From contig BFEA01000570.1 in the NCBI GenBank assembly GCA_003427395.1, positions 15,996 through 68,004 on the forward strand: a stretch of DNA of 52,009 bases. Direction: 5' to 3'. This stretch comes from Chara braunii (Eukaryota; Streptophyta; Charophyceae; Charales; Characeae). Each line of letters opens with the position of its first letter. The first letter of the stretch is position 1. The notes under the pieces are model-generated. The model ran no database searches. It saw nothing but the letters and a program-made list of their open reading frames with translations, and had not been told where the DNA came from. A program made the translations under genes and the position numbers. This document shows positions 40,771 to 51,366 of the stretch, piece after piece.

Positions 40771-40997
40771 CTGTTGTTCAATTACGCTTCTGTCGCTTCC
40801 TTATAAGATCGTGTCCAAGACCCTTACAAATCGTTTACTACCTTACATGAACTATATCATACATCAAGATCAAACTGGATTCATGCCAAATAGAAACATC
40901 CAAGACAACGTACTCTTGGCAAATGAAACTATCAAGTATAACTTTGTGGTGTTTCAATAAGACATGAACTATATTATATATCAAGGTCAAACTGGAT

Positions 40998-41213
40998 TTT
41001 GCCGCCTCTCTCTTGTCCACGTCCTCTTGGTAAATGAATGCGGCTCAATCCTTTGAAGGCAACAATCTAAGAAATCCAGTCCACTGGATTCATGCCAAAT
41101 AGAAACATCCAAGACAACACAAGAGAGAGGCGGTTGTGCTCTTCACAGACTTTGAAAAAGCGTATGACCACGTGGACTGTGACTTCTTAGATATTGCTGC
41201 CTTCAAAGGATGA
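40998..41213. repeat. inverted duplication within the LINE-B RT
   Basis: GCCGCCTCTCTCTTG (41000) is the reverse complement of CAAGAGAGAGGCGG (41120), and CCTTTGAAGGCAACAATCTA (41053) is the reverse complement, with small changes, of the stretch ending TTGCTGCCTTCAAAGG (41212). A piece around motif A was thus copied in inverted orientation before the sense copy. ATAGAAACATCCAAGACAAC also occurs twice (40891, 41099). Confidence 0.7.
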
Positions 41214-42373
41214 ACTTTGAAGATTTAGATCATGGATTTCCATAATGCATAGATGAGTAGTCACTAACATAATGGTCAATGGCCACTTGTCCCCCCCATT
41301 TCACCTTCAAGGGAACGTTGTGACCCTACTCTTGTCTGTGCTTGTAATGGAAGCCCTGACAACTATGATACTGGGGGACCTTGACATTGAGAGGATTGAT
41401 ATACCTGAAATCCCATCCCACTTGATTCAAGGCACATCCCTATTCGCAGATGACCTCACTGTTCTCGTAAAAGTCACTGAGGCCTCCATGAATGCTCTAA
41501 TGATCACCATACAAACCGTCCAGATTGCTGCAGATATGAAGGTCAACTGGGGATAAAAAACAAAATGTTGGTCGATGAGTCATGTTAATTCGCAGCCCCT
41601 AGCTATTCCGCCAGTCAATTGCCGCCATCATGAGGATGCCATAACTATTCTTGGCATTAGACTCACGAACCTTGGACACCCACACTGATCACAATTAAGC
41701 CCTGGTGGAAACGTGTTTATGAAGAATGGCCAAATGGGATGGTTTATATACCTCTCTCGTGGGTAGAGCACTAGCAATAAACAACGCTATCCTTGTTACA
41801 ATCTGGTACAAAACGACATTCTGGGAGATACCAAAGAAACAACTAGCCGCACTAAGGTCCTCCTGCCTCCACCGTCCTATTGAAAAATGACCATGACCAA
41901 GTTAAGTGTATAAAAAAATAGGATGGAGATATGTTTCTCAACCTAAACACATGGGACATTTTAGACCAGAGGATGAAATCAAGACACTAATTTTCAAAAT
42001 CAGAATGAGAATGCTAATGCAAAATGATTGCCCTTCGTTGCACCTGGCGTACATTCAGATATCAAACCTCGCCCCTCTATCCCCTAGTACAAGCCTTATC
42101 CATTTCTTAGTATGATGGTTAACCCGAAAGGATTGGTCAATTCCAAGCCCCCCACAACAACTTCCCGTAATAGTGCCAGATGGAACCTTAAAACAAACCC
42201 CCTGTGGGCTAACATCCCACACCTATGGAGACAAATAGGGCTAACTTAAAAACCACCTTCCCTGAGATGGAATGAAGTATGGAGACAACCGATCTTTGAA
42301 AACCATATATCTGTGATATAAATGGACAACCCTTCTCAGTGTTCTCACTACAATCAAACTCCCACTGGTCGAC

Positions 42374-42596
42374 TTGGGTAAATATAGGATTTTTAGCGAG
42401 CTATGGGATCCGCACGTCGGTGCTTGGAAGACACACCAGCAACTCCAACCAATACTTAGACATATAAAAAATAGTTGGGATAAGCTTTTTCAATTACAAG
42501 AAGCGGTGCCTCTTGCTTGGGTGGCCGCTCTCAAACTAGGACCAACAATCAGGTCGATGATTGATCAATCTAATGGAGCTAACCACATCACTATGG
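42374..42596 (+). pseudogene. LINE-B ORF2, post-RT segment
   Basis: FSELWDPHVGAWKTHQQLQ and EAVPLAWVAALKLGP align with ADLWDAQKRTWKRVEQLK and FSVPLDWYRILRKEP of LINE-A. LINE homology ends near 42575. Confidence 0.55.
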
Positions 42597-43052
42597 TGAA
42601 TAGCGAGTCGAAAAATCTGTATGGGTCGGTCACGGCTTTGCAGGATCACGCATCAGGTGGTTGCGACAAACTGCAGGACCTGAGTGGATCAGCGCAGAAA
42701 CCGAGTTGACGGAGTGACGATCGCTAGGGACGAGTGCGGAGTGTGCGACAGCAGGGATTGTCAACGCTCGGGCAATGGTAATGAGACTATAGTGGTTGTT
42801 GGCCAGGGTGCCAGGTGTATGAGGGCAGGGTAATTTTCTTTTGCCCTAGTTACGCGTGTAATCTTCTCCTCATCGGAGTTGTGAAGTTGTGGAAGGCGAG
42901 AGTGCATTTTTCTTCTTTCTCATATATTGAGTCTAAGAGTCTGTATGTCGTTAGCAAGTTATCTTCTCTCTTGTGGATCTGGAGATCAGATTGTTTGTGT
43001 GTATGGCATGTGATTCTTCCCCTTCCCTCAATGAGTTGATTATTTCTTTGTT

Positions 43053-43074
43053 CCCCCCCCCCCCCCCCCCCCCC
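43053..43074. repeat. poly(C) tract
   Basis: 22 consecutive C, inside FNEL copy 4. Confidence 0.95.
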
Positions 43075-43443
43075 AGAATGACTGAATGACAAAGGTCCTC
43101 TCCTTAGTTGATGGGTTGAAGACCCGCGTCTCAATGAATGCTTATGAACGGTGGATGCGTGTGTAAAAGTCTTTGTCCCATTTTATTCCTTGCACAAGTT
43201 TGTATGCCATCTCTTCACCCTCTAAGCATGTGGCAGGAATCTTTTTAAAAGAAGTGTGTCATAAATCATTTTTCTCTTTCGTATTTTTGGTGATAAGATA
43301 ACTTTATTTTGTATATGAGCGATCTTTCGGTCCATCTCTTCTAAGAAACCAACATGGTAGATTAATTGTAGATAGGATCTTAGGATTGCCTTGTCTTCCC
43401 TAAATGCATGATCATCTACCGGTTGCATGATTGACGGAATGTG

Positions 43444-43446
<3 letters not shown>

Positions 43447-43504
<58 letters not shown>

Positions 43505-43505
43505 N

Positions 43506-43543
<38 letters not shown>
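43447..43543. repeat. (CT)n microsatellite with one N
   Basis: About 97 bp of CT with an N at 43505, just upstream of the FNEL copy 4 protein frame. Confidence 0.95.
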
Positions 43544-43547
<4 letters not shown>

Positions 43548-43599
43548 TTTTCAAAGTCGGTGACGACAACCATTGCTGATTGTTTTGACTAAGTCTAGA

Positions 43600-44090
43600 A
43601 TGGCGTTCCCTTGTTTGAGCATTTCATCGAGGGGTGCAAAAGTACAGCGTCGTATTTCCTCATCGACTCAGGACTGTGCCCCGAGTTTCCATATAACGCG
43701 GAGAGGACATGTTTGCGAGTGTGACGTACGTCAAGCTACAGAGTGGATTGGGCGGCCCTATCAGTATCCCTTGGGGGGGCAGTGTTCTTCTTTTGTGACT
43801 TTGGGGTTTGTGATTACCGATACAATCTTTCCCCTTTTCCCGGTCTTGCTCTTGTTCAATGAGCTCACTGTTATTCCTCGGACCCTGATTGCACCTTATT
43901 GGGCCTGCACTTTGTGTTCGGACTGCCGACGCCGAGTAGCTGAAGGAGAGAGGGTTTGACTACGTGCTACGTGGAGGAGCGGAAATCTTGGAACAAGCAG
44001 CGGGACTACGCCTGTGCGATTCCGATTTCGAACTCTGTAAGACACGTCGTCGATCTCTTGTCCATAGCCGAGATCCTTCATACACCCTCA
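43600..44090 (+). pseudogene. FNEL-family protein, copy 4 (frameshifted)
   Basis: From ATG: HVCECDVRQATEWIGRPYQY, TLGFVITDTIFPLFPVLLLF and NELTVIP, APYWACTLCSDCRR (first CxxC), then a stop at 43957. Homology goes on in the next frame with YVLRGGAEI and DSDFELCKTRRRSLVH. The core is kept, PW of copy 2 is PR here, and the second CxxC is lost. Confidence 0.6.
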
Positions 44091-44363
44091 AACCCTTCCA
44101 GCCCGGGAAAAGAGGCTGAAAGATTCGACAGGGCCATCATGGACATTTTTGAATGAATGGGACGTTGCCGATCTCGTTGTTTGCCGCGTCATAACCGAAC
44201 TGACACAGGTGATTCCAGTTCCGACCTGGAACTCCAGACTCGTCTTTCCAAAAATCCTTGGCTTACCCCCAGTTACGCACTTTCCGGGGCCTTCCGCATT
44301 TTAGTCTCCGAAGGAAAGTAGCGCAGGGCGTGAGGTTCGTCCGTCACAACCCTGCTTGCTGAT

Positions 44364-44418
44364 GGCTCCATTCTATTGGTGGAGAGAAGCACCGGCTGGA
44401 AAGCGGGTCCAGCGTCCC
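44364..44418 (-). repeat. SINE-like repeat, head only
   Basis: Minus strand GGGACGCTGGACCCGC, TTTCCAGCCGGTGC, CTCCACCAATAGAATGGAGC. No A-tail is left. It abuts the 3' end of FNEL copy 4. Confidence 0.6.
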
Positions 44419-45590
44419 TTTTAACATTAGCTTGTGCCATGTTCTTTACTGAGACATATTGAGCCCAGCCACCTCTCCTGTAGTTGATATTTTTACCCAC
44501 GACGTTTATATCCCCTTTATCCCCTTCTACCCCGTCATTCTCCCCAATCCTTCTGAATCGTTTGTCTTCATCTTCGTTGCTCCTGCACCCGTGGCACCTG
44601 TGTCTCTCGCAGTATTGCTGCTTGCTGATGGGGTCTTGGTTTCAGTTCTGTCGCCCTCGGCTTATGGTCTATACATGTTGAACTGGCTGACTCTGTCTGT
44701 TGTTTGAAAAGTGTTCTCTGTACTGAAGAATGTGTGTCAGTAGCCCTCTGCTTCCCTCTTGGCCTTGCTGAGGTTTGTGGGGATGGAGGGGCATTTTGTT
44801 TTGCCAGATGGGGGATCTTTTTGGAAGGCTGCACACACACAGGCCTGTTGTAATTGATGAACTTGAGGAGGGGGTGATTGAACCCCGTCTTGTATGGTCG
44901 CCTGCCGCCCTTTGGGGGAGGCCAGGGTTCGGGTGCGTGGGTGTCGTGCTTCGTAGAGCGACTCGGTCTTCTAGTTGTTGACACGACACATCCTTCCAAA
45001 AAATCAATGATGCGAGTCATCTTGCCAGAGAAAGGAGGACCTAATGTGCATGGCTGCTACCTGGGTGACCTGGACCCAGTGCCGCATCCGTCTGATGGAG
45101 GATGTAATAGAACACATGCAATTAGGCACACACGATGGTAAAAGATGACATACAGATAGAGCAGAGACAACAGTGACAAACCATGAGATCAGATAACATA
45201 AGGAGTGGAAAGCTGAGCTAGTCAATGACTTTTGCTCTGAATGGCTGGGGGAGTTTCCCATGAGTGTCATGGTGAGGGTGTTAGGGGAGAGTGAAGATAA
45301 CCCAATCTGCGGGTTACAGGATGGGCCAAGATGGACTATTCCTGAGTATCATTTAATATTGGGTTAACCTGAAAACATTTCCCTGTCAGCTCCTTTTTTT
45401 TTTTTGTTTTGTTTTTTTTGTTTTCCCCGAGAGCCCTCTGTCCAGCTTCCCCGTCAAATGGAGCCCTTTGTGTCTTTTTTGAACTTTTTTTTCCGAGAGC
45501 CCTTTTTCTTTTCTTTCGAGAGCTCTTTTTTCTTCAAGAGGCCTAGTGGACATGGAATGGTCTGGTCTGTGACGAGGCTAGGTTGTTAGG
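44419..45590. other. no supported gene; possible degraded LINE ORF1 on the minus strand
   Basis: A 150-codon minus frame (45020-44568) is Arg/Pro/Gln/Thr-rich, begins MTRIIDFLEG and ends VQEQRR; it could be an ORF1 linker. T-rich tracts with CGAGAGCCCT repeats lie at 45390-45535. Nothing definite. Confidence 0.25.
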
Positions 45591-45591
45591 A

Positions 45592-45692
45592 CATACCTGA
45601 TGACTTGGCAGGTTGAAGAGGCCTGCACATAGAGAGTGAAATACCAGACTGCAGAGAAAACGATCCCCTGTTCGAAGGGATACTCGCCCTGA
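45592..45692 (+). repeat. dispersed ~100-bp repeat, copy 1
   Basis: GGACATACCTGA, CTTGGCAGGTTGAAG, AGACTGCAGAGAAA and CTGTTCGAAGGGATACTCGCC are shared in order with 46914-47006. ACCTG…CAGGT and ATCCC…GGGAT could form two stems, as in a small structured RNA, but I recognise no family. Confidence 0.55.
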
Positions 45693-45819
45693 GGCTGGAA
45701 TGTGAACAAGTGGGAACTTTGAAGTCTTCGGGTCGGGCTAGTGATCGCCGGGCCAGTATCCCTTTGCCAGGTGACCAGATTCCGACCTGAAAGGATTCAC
45801 GCGGCAGACATCCAGTCCC

Positions 45820-46110
45820 GGTCCCAGGGTCCCGACAAGTCCCCAGTCCCAGGGCGGTTCAGTAGGGTAGGCCGTAGGGTCTAGGGGTCCGAAACATCGT
45901 AGGTCGGTAGGTGTCGGTACCGAAGCGTCGTAGGTCGGTAGTAGTCCGTCCGGTACCCGACAAGAAAAGTCTGGAAGAGTTCAGTCCGGTCCTACAGTCC
46001 CAAGTCCAATTTTGCAGCATGTCCCAGGAAACTTCGGAAGCTACCGGACCGTGAAAATGTTTGCAGCAGACAGGCCGCGGCCGACCGGTACCGGTCTGAA
46101 GCAGGCCAAG
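45820..46110. repeat. region of short imperfect repeats (GTCGTAGGTCGGTAG, GTCCCAG)
   Basis: CGTAGGTCGGTAG occurs at 45898 and 45929, and GTCCC/CCAGTCCC recurs many times. Many segments are self-complementary (CCGGTACC, ACCGGTACCGGT). Not coding. Confidence 0.5.
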
Positions 46111-46407
46111 CCAAGCCCAGCCAAGCGAATCCAAGTCCTATATTTAGCTGCTACAGTGCAGTGGCTCATCACTTTTTCTGTTGCGAGATGCGGAAGTGCT
46201 GCTGCTGCTTGTGCGTTAAGGCAACTTGGGCACTGTGCAGCTGAAGAAGAAGAGTGCGCTTGTGAGATACTCCATAGCTAGGCTAGAGGTAGCGCAGGAG
46301 GTGGGCGGCCAAGGTGGAGCTTACCTGAGTGGGTGTATCCAGGGTGACGATCTAGGTTAGAGAGAGAGGGAGTGAGGCAGAGCAAGCCAAGTCAGAGAGA
46401 GAAGCAA

Positions 46408-46410
<3 letters not shown>

Positions 46411-46462
<52 letters not shown>

Positions 46463-46463
46463 N

Positions 46464-46515
<52 letters not shown>
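46411..46515. repeat. (GA)n microsatellite with one N
   Basis: About 105 bp of GA with an N at 46463. Confidence 0.95.
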
Positions 46516-46518
<3 letters not shown>

Positions 46519-46913
46519 CCATAGCCACCACCTGATTGAGATCCGTTGTGTGTGTACGTGCAGCAGAGCCGTTGGAGACGAACATTCTTGTATATTACTA
46601 TATTGATAATAATTGGGGACAGCATCTTCAAGTGTTGATCGTATCTCGATTTGGCTTCTCACATGTGGGCTCTCATTTGAATGTTCATTGATGTATGCAA
46701 TGTTGAACTTGACGAGTACTTGGGCCATTTCAAACCTCCCCCAGTAGCTGTCCGCTCCAGCATGGCCGAAATAGTACTGGGAAGGTTGGCCCCCTGGGAA
46801 GCTTTCCGGTTCCGGCGCTCCTAGGACAGCAACGACCATAGGTCGGAATCTGGTCTCTACAACAACCTGGACTTAATGTGAAAAAAAAGAAGGAAAAACA
46901 AACAAAAAAAATG

Positions 46914-47006
46914 GGACATACCTGACATCTTGGCAGGTTGAAGGTGCCACCAGCACAGTGAAGTAACAGACTGCAGAGAAACGGTTCTCTGTTCAAAGGG
47001 ACACTC
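46914..47006 (+). repeat. dispersed ~100-bp repeat, copy 2
   Basis: GGACATACCTGACATCTTGG, CAGGTTGAAG, AGACTGCAGAGAAACGG and CTGTTCAAAGGGACACTCGCC. Same order as copy 1 at 45592. An A-rich stretch precedes it. Confidence 0.55.
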
Positions 47007-47103
47007 GCCTGGCTCGCCAGCAGGTGACGTGCATTACCGAAATTGAACCCGACAATAGAAAAATAACGGATTCGCAACCTTGGTCCACCCCAAGTGTGCA
47101 ACT

Positions 47104-47153
47104 CTTTTTTTTTTTTTTTGAAAAGCTCCAGTCTATTCGTGGGGAGCAGTTCG
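47104..47153 (-). repeat. SINE-like repeat, short type, 5'-truncated
   Basis: Minus strand CTGCTCCCCACGAATAGACT and GGAGCTTTTC, followed by 16 A. The head beyond CCCCGAACTG is lost. Confidence 0.65.
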
Positions 47154-48422
47154 GGGCAACAGAGAAATAAAAAAAAGGCGGAACCTGGACTGGCATACCC
47201 CACAGTGGGAAGGAGCACCCAGTCCATAGTGTCTGGATATGCATCTGAAAAATCATTCACGAATACAAGCATTGGTACACATAATCAAAGATCACGCGCA
47301 CACAGCACACTCAACTCGTAGTCAAACACCGAGTGTTTCGAGAAAACACAGTGTTTAACAATTGACAACGAATAAACTTGATCAGAACAGAGTTCGGGAC
47401 CTCTCGCAACAGTGTCTGAACAGCACGCACAGGTAACTGTTAGTAATGGCTCAAAGAGTCCGAAATTGGAATCCTTGTTGACTCAGATGAATAAAGGAAG
47501 GGCGCTGCGGCATAAGGAACCAGATTTTGAGCTGATGCGCTCACAAGGTGGAGTGTTGTACCGTGTGAGGTCTTGAGGAGGGCTGTTGGGATGGAAGGCT
47601 ACCGGAAGGAGGAGGGAGAGGGGTCGAGGCTTTGTTTCTTCCCTTCTATGCTGTCTTCTGTGTGCCGTGACGTGTTTCTTCGGCCGAGTTTGTCCTTGGT
47701 GTTGGAGGGGTGACAATGAGATCTTGTGAACGACTCCGGCTTTGCGCTTCGCTCAAGTGATGCTGTGGGTTAGCGCACTGGACGGTGGGAGGACTGCCTT
47801 CAAAGGGAGGCAGATCTTCATGAGAACTAAGGCAAGGTGGTATAGCCTTTGCTCTCCTATCCTGCATAGTAAAGAGGAAGTAGGACGGTTGACGCGGGTC
47901 GAAAGGGGAGAGCGAGACTCACGTAGAGTGGGAGGTGGAACGGCTTTGGACTGAGGGAGAGACATCAAGGAGTCATCGGAAGGAGTGTGGCGGCGACTTC
48001 GATTCGGTTTGGCAGCGGCTTCGAGCTTCATCAAGAACACCAGGGTTTAACATGCCACCTTCATCTTTTTTTTTTTTTTTTTTTTTAACCTTCAACAACA
48101 GATAGGAGTGATGATGAGAGCATGCACTCCTACGTGTCCTTTCATCTCAAATCATCAGATGCTAAATTGTTCTGAGCGATTATAACACTGTGAGCCGCAG
48201 GCACATGTACATAGATGATACAATAATTTTCACCTTTTTGAAAAGCAGACGGTACTACGCGGGGGAAGGCTAACGAGCGCAAAAGGATGAAAGACAGAGA
48301 GCTGCTAGTACAATAGAGCTAAATCTGGCATCCCGTAGGGGATTGAAGAGGCAGAACACACACCTCCCAGTAAGTTTTGGGGCACTGTCAATGTTGGGAA
48401 CTCAAGACTACATTATGTAAAA
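47154..48422. other. no gene seen
   Basis: A T run at 48067-48086 may mark a minus-strand A-tail. Frames of up to 95 codons near 47.5-48.0 kb lie on both strands over the same bases and are not supported. Confidence 0.3.
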
Positions 48423-48569
48423 GGGACGCTGCAGCGGCTGCACCCTTTTTCCAGCAGGTGCAGCTCCCCACCAATAGGAATGGAGCAACCAGAGCACCTA
48501 CTACGGGAGGATGCTCATATCACGCCCCCTAGTACGGACCTCTGGTTCCTTTGTGAGAAAAAAAAAAGA
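48423..48569 (+). repeat. SINE-like repeat, full-length type
   Basis: GGGACGCTGCAGCGG, TTTCCAGCAGGTGCAGCTCC, CACCAATAGGAATGGAGC, then CCTACTACGGG…CCCCCTAGTACGG and an A-rich tail. It aligns with 33550 and 11583. Confidence 0.7.
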
Positions 48570-48779
48570 ACAAAAAATTGCCGAAGTCCGGCAACTCGGA
48601 GTTTTGCACAAGCCCTGCGGTATCCCCGTTGGGTCCTGTAGGCCAGAGCTGTATCCTCTGACCACGTACACCGGTAAGAGGCCAACTTAGATTCGGCTGA
48701 ACTGGTGGTTTAAGGTCAATCCCAAGAACCACATTAGAATTGCCCACAAGTATGAGTTCAATCATTGCTACTCAACCTC

Positions 48780-48781
<2 letters not shown>

Positions 48782-48866
<85 letters not shown>

Positions 48867-48870
48867 TCTG

Positions 48871-48957
<87 letters not shown>
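48782..48957. repeat. (CT)n-(GT)n-(CT)n microsatellite
   Basis: CT (31 bp), GT (about 52 bp), a short break, CT (about 82 bp). Confidence 0.95.
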
Positions 48958-48960
<3 letters not shown>

Positions 48961-49300
48961 AGGATGCCATAAGCCAGATAATACTCGCCATTATGAAACT
49001 TTATTGAATGAGGACTGACCTGAGAGAAAATGACCTGGTGTTTTTTTGTGGCTGGGGTACCCAAAAAGGAGGGTTCTTTGGTGACCCTTTAGGACGAGCT
49101 CTGTGCAAGCTCCAGACAGTCACATTAAGCCCTTTCCCAACTTCTGCACATTGAATGCAGCCTCCACCTGTCACAGAAAGCTGGCTGGGCATACTGATGG
49201 GTTAGAAGGGGTGGGAAGGGGACAGCAGCAGGGTTTGCAGTGGCAGGGGGGCGATACTTGTTTTTTTTTTGGGGCAAGTACGTTTGTGTCACAAACGAAG

Positions 49301-49433
49301 TTTGAAAGGGCAAAAGAAACAATAATGGGCAATGAAAAAAAGGCCGTAGTTCGAAAAGGCAGTCATAACATTACAAGGCTGTAACATCAGGCCCCAAGTT
49401 TGAAAAGGCAGAAATATCGTTTTTCGTGGCCGC

Positions 49434-49465
<32 letters not shown>

Positions 49466-50040
49466 CGCGCGTCGCCGCGCCGTGCTGCGCGGAGCAGGAA
49501 AAACCATGGGGCCGAGTTTTGTCGAGCCTGGGTCCCATTGTACTCTTTTCTGGTACTCTACAGAAAAGAAACAAAAAAAAACAAGAAAACGAAATAAAAA
49601 AGAAAAAAAACCCGCAACTGCTGTACAGTGGACGTTAGAGCAGTTGGAGCCGCCCTCGTTGCAAGTGTCAGCTCTCCGTGGAAAGCGCAGGTAAGAAAAA
49701 CGCACAAAAAAAAACACAAAGAAAAAGGATGAAACAAGGTGGGATTCTGGCCAGATGCATTTGTCGTCTGCACGTCTGTTCTCCGTGGAAAACGCTCTGC
49801 TCGTTGGCAGGGCACGAAATCAAGTGTGGGCAGCAAAAATAAAAGACAGCACAACAAGGAACGAACCTAGCGAATAATCTGGGCAGATGCATTCGAGGAA
49901 ACGGCCTACGAAAAGGCGATATTTCCGCCTTTTTCGAACTTGGGCCATATCTTCATTGCCCATTAGTGTTATGTCTGCCTTTTCGAACTACGGCCATTTT
50001 TTCGTTGCCCATTAGTGTTTTTTTTGCCTTTACAGTTTGA
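49301..50040. repeat. long inverted repeat, ~135-bp arms, ~470-bp centre
   Basis: The left arm 49301-49433 and right arm 49901-50040 are reverse complements with gaps: shared blocks include AATGGGCAA, GGCCGTAGTTCGAAAAGGCA, AAGTT-GAAAAGGC and GAAATATCG. The right arm also holds a direct duplication (TTTTTCGAACT … TTGCCCATTAGTGTT twice). The centre has a T tract (49434-49462), an A-rich part and no supported ORF. Confidence 0.75.
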
Positions 50041-50232
50041 AAGTGTGCTACTACCGCACTTGTTTCTTTTTTTTTTAAGACCCCAAAAAATCATGTTAAG
50101 AGCGAGGAACCAATGACGAAGGACAGGTCAAGGATTCTTTATTCTTTATCTGATTTGTTTTTGATTGCAATCAGACTGAAAGCAATCATGCTAACCATAA
50201 TTCTGATAAGAGGTTTGGGTTGGGCCCGCCGG

Positions 50233-50345
50233 GGTAATGGGCATGGAGGGTGGGTTGGGGTAATGGGCATGGAGGCCGGGTAGGGGTACTGGGCATGGAG
50301 GCTGAGTCTGGGTACTGGGTACTGGGTACTGGGCATGGAGGCTGT
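50233..50345. repeat. ~20-30 bp minisatellite
   Basis: GGGTAATGGGCATGGAGG and GGGTACTGGGCATGGAGGC occur in four degenerate units, with GGGTACT tripled near 50307. Confidence 0.85.
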
Positions 50346-50842
50346 GTCCTCTGCTACTTGCCTAGAAACAAAATCCCGTTTGCATGGATTCTTTGCTTTC
50401 CACCAGTAGATTGTGAAGATGGATGGCCTGAAATCAAGAATGATCTGAGTAAATGCGGCCTTAACGACGGTGCCTTGGCCAACTTAAGAATCTCTTGTAT
50501 GTCCTCCATTCGCTGCACACACACCCTACATACCCTATCAGTGATGGTTCGCACATCAGTTCAGATTATTCAGAAGCATCAATTCAATGAATTTAAATCA
50601 GATTGAATTCTCTGTCTGTCATTAATTATGGTTGTTATCGTGTTGCCGTAAGGCCAAATGAATGCCTCCAGGGTTGGTGCCGGTTGTGGCCTCAGTTATG
50701 GTCGAGGGGCACATCGGTTTTTGTTTCTCTTTTTTGCCCTCCATGAGAGAACACTGCATATTGAAATGGAAAACGAAAAGGGAAAGCATCTGTGAGAAAA
50801 ACTACAGGGCTTAGGGTCAGGCGCCACTGATGCTAGGTTCGT

Positions 50843-51024
50843 GCAGAAGAAGTAAGGGCGTACTCACACTTGCCGTTTAAGATCTATCTTAATTTCTTAA
50901 ATGTATGGGAAGATTCTGAACGCATTTACAGCCGGACCTGGATGCATATGGAGGCAACTTACGTCTATAAAATTATAATAAATAAGTAAAAAAAATTGTG
51001 GTGGGAGTACGCCCTTACTTCTGC
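50843..51024. repeat. foldback element, AAGGGCGTACTC ends
   Basis: The left arm GCAGAAGAAGTAAGGGCGTA then CTCACAC (50843-50869) and the right arm 51001-51024 (inverse GCAGAAGTAAGGGCGTACTC, CCAC) pair apart from two extra bases and one mismatch. The inside has GATTCTGAACGCATT and CCTGGATGCAT, resembling inner blocks of other foldback elements. Confidence 0.75.
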
Positions 51025-51280
51025 TCGTCTCCTCCTTACCTCATTATCTGCAAATCTTTCCGTCTCCATTCGATGGTGGCGTGCCTGTTTCGTAGTAGCT
51101 CGCTGGTAACTGCGCCTGAGAGCCAGGGCCCTTGGCATTGCACTCTGCCAAGCAGTTGACATGAATCTGGCCGAAAACTTGGTCAGATTCTTGCTGACTT
51201 AGCCCTTGCAAAGGAGGGGAAAAGGATGCCCTTGCCACTTTGTCTGAAATCTCATGATAGATTTCTTTTCTTTTCTTTTT

Positions 51281-51366
51281 TCTTTTTTTTCTTTTTTTTT
51301 GGGACAAAAAGCTCCAATCTATTCGTGGGGAGCAACACGTGCTGCGAACCGGGCCCAGCGTCCCAT
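51281..51366 (-). repeat. SINE-like repeat, short type, complete
   Basis: Minus strand GGGACGCTGGGCCCGG, TTCGCAGCACGTGTTGCTCC, CCACGAATAGATTGGAGC, TTTTTGTCCC and then a long A-rich tail. The 5' GGGAC and 3' GTCCC are complementary. This is the best complete short-type copy (about 66 nt before the tail). Confidence 0.75.

Larger units (their letters stand above)
40208..41556 (+). pseudogene. LINE-B ORF2, reverse transcriptase domain
   Basis: KTPDLDSFPKEFWLELW-stop (40618), then in another frame NRLLPYMNYIIHQDQTGF (40829), motif A FTDFEKAYDHVD (41142-41177), a degraded motif B (QGNVVTLLLSVLVMEAL) and the FADD box at 41443-41454. Dead by stops, rearrangement and microsatellite insertion. Confidence 0.8.
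37329..42575 (+). mobile_element. LINE-B: degenerate non-LTR retrotransposon, truncated by FNEL copy 4
   Basis: Plus-strand order: ORF1 (37.4-38.46 kb), endonuclease (39.1-39.89 kb), RT (40.2-41.56 kb), post-RT region (42.37-42.58 kb). It stops before the zinc-binding region that LINE-A still has, exactly where FNEL copy 4 sequence starts. Many stops and frameshifts; an inverted internal duplication in the RT; a TA microsatellite at 40720. Confidence 0.8.
42590..44352 (+). mobile_element. FNEL element, copy 4 (5'-truncated relative to copy 2)
   Basis: It begins with a block matching the copy 2 leader (GAGTCGAAAAATCTG; then GGAGTGACGATCGCT and GACAGCAGGGATTGTCA) and lacks the TATA/T-C-rich part. 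The protein region is at 43600-44090 and the 3' block at 44248-44352 (CCAAAAATCCTTGGCTTACC … GGGCGTGAGG … CGTCACAACCC). Poly(C) and CT tracts have grown inside it. Confidence 0.55.

Noticed and set aside
45820-46110. possible structured RNA in the GGTCGGTAG region
   Set aside because: Pairings are many but short and inconsistent, as expected from the imperfect CCGGTACC-type repeats themselves.
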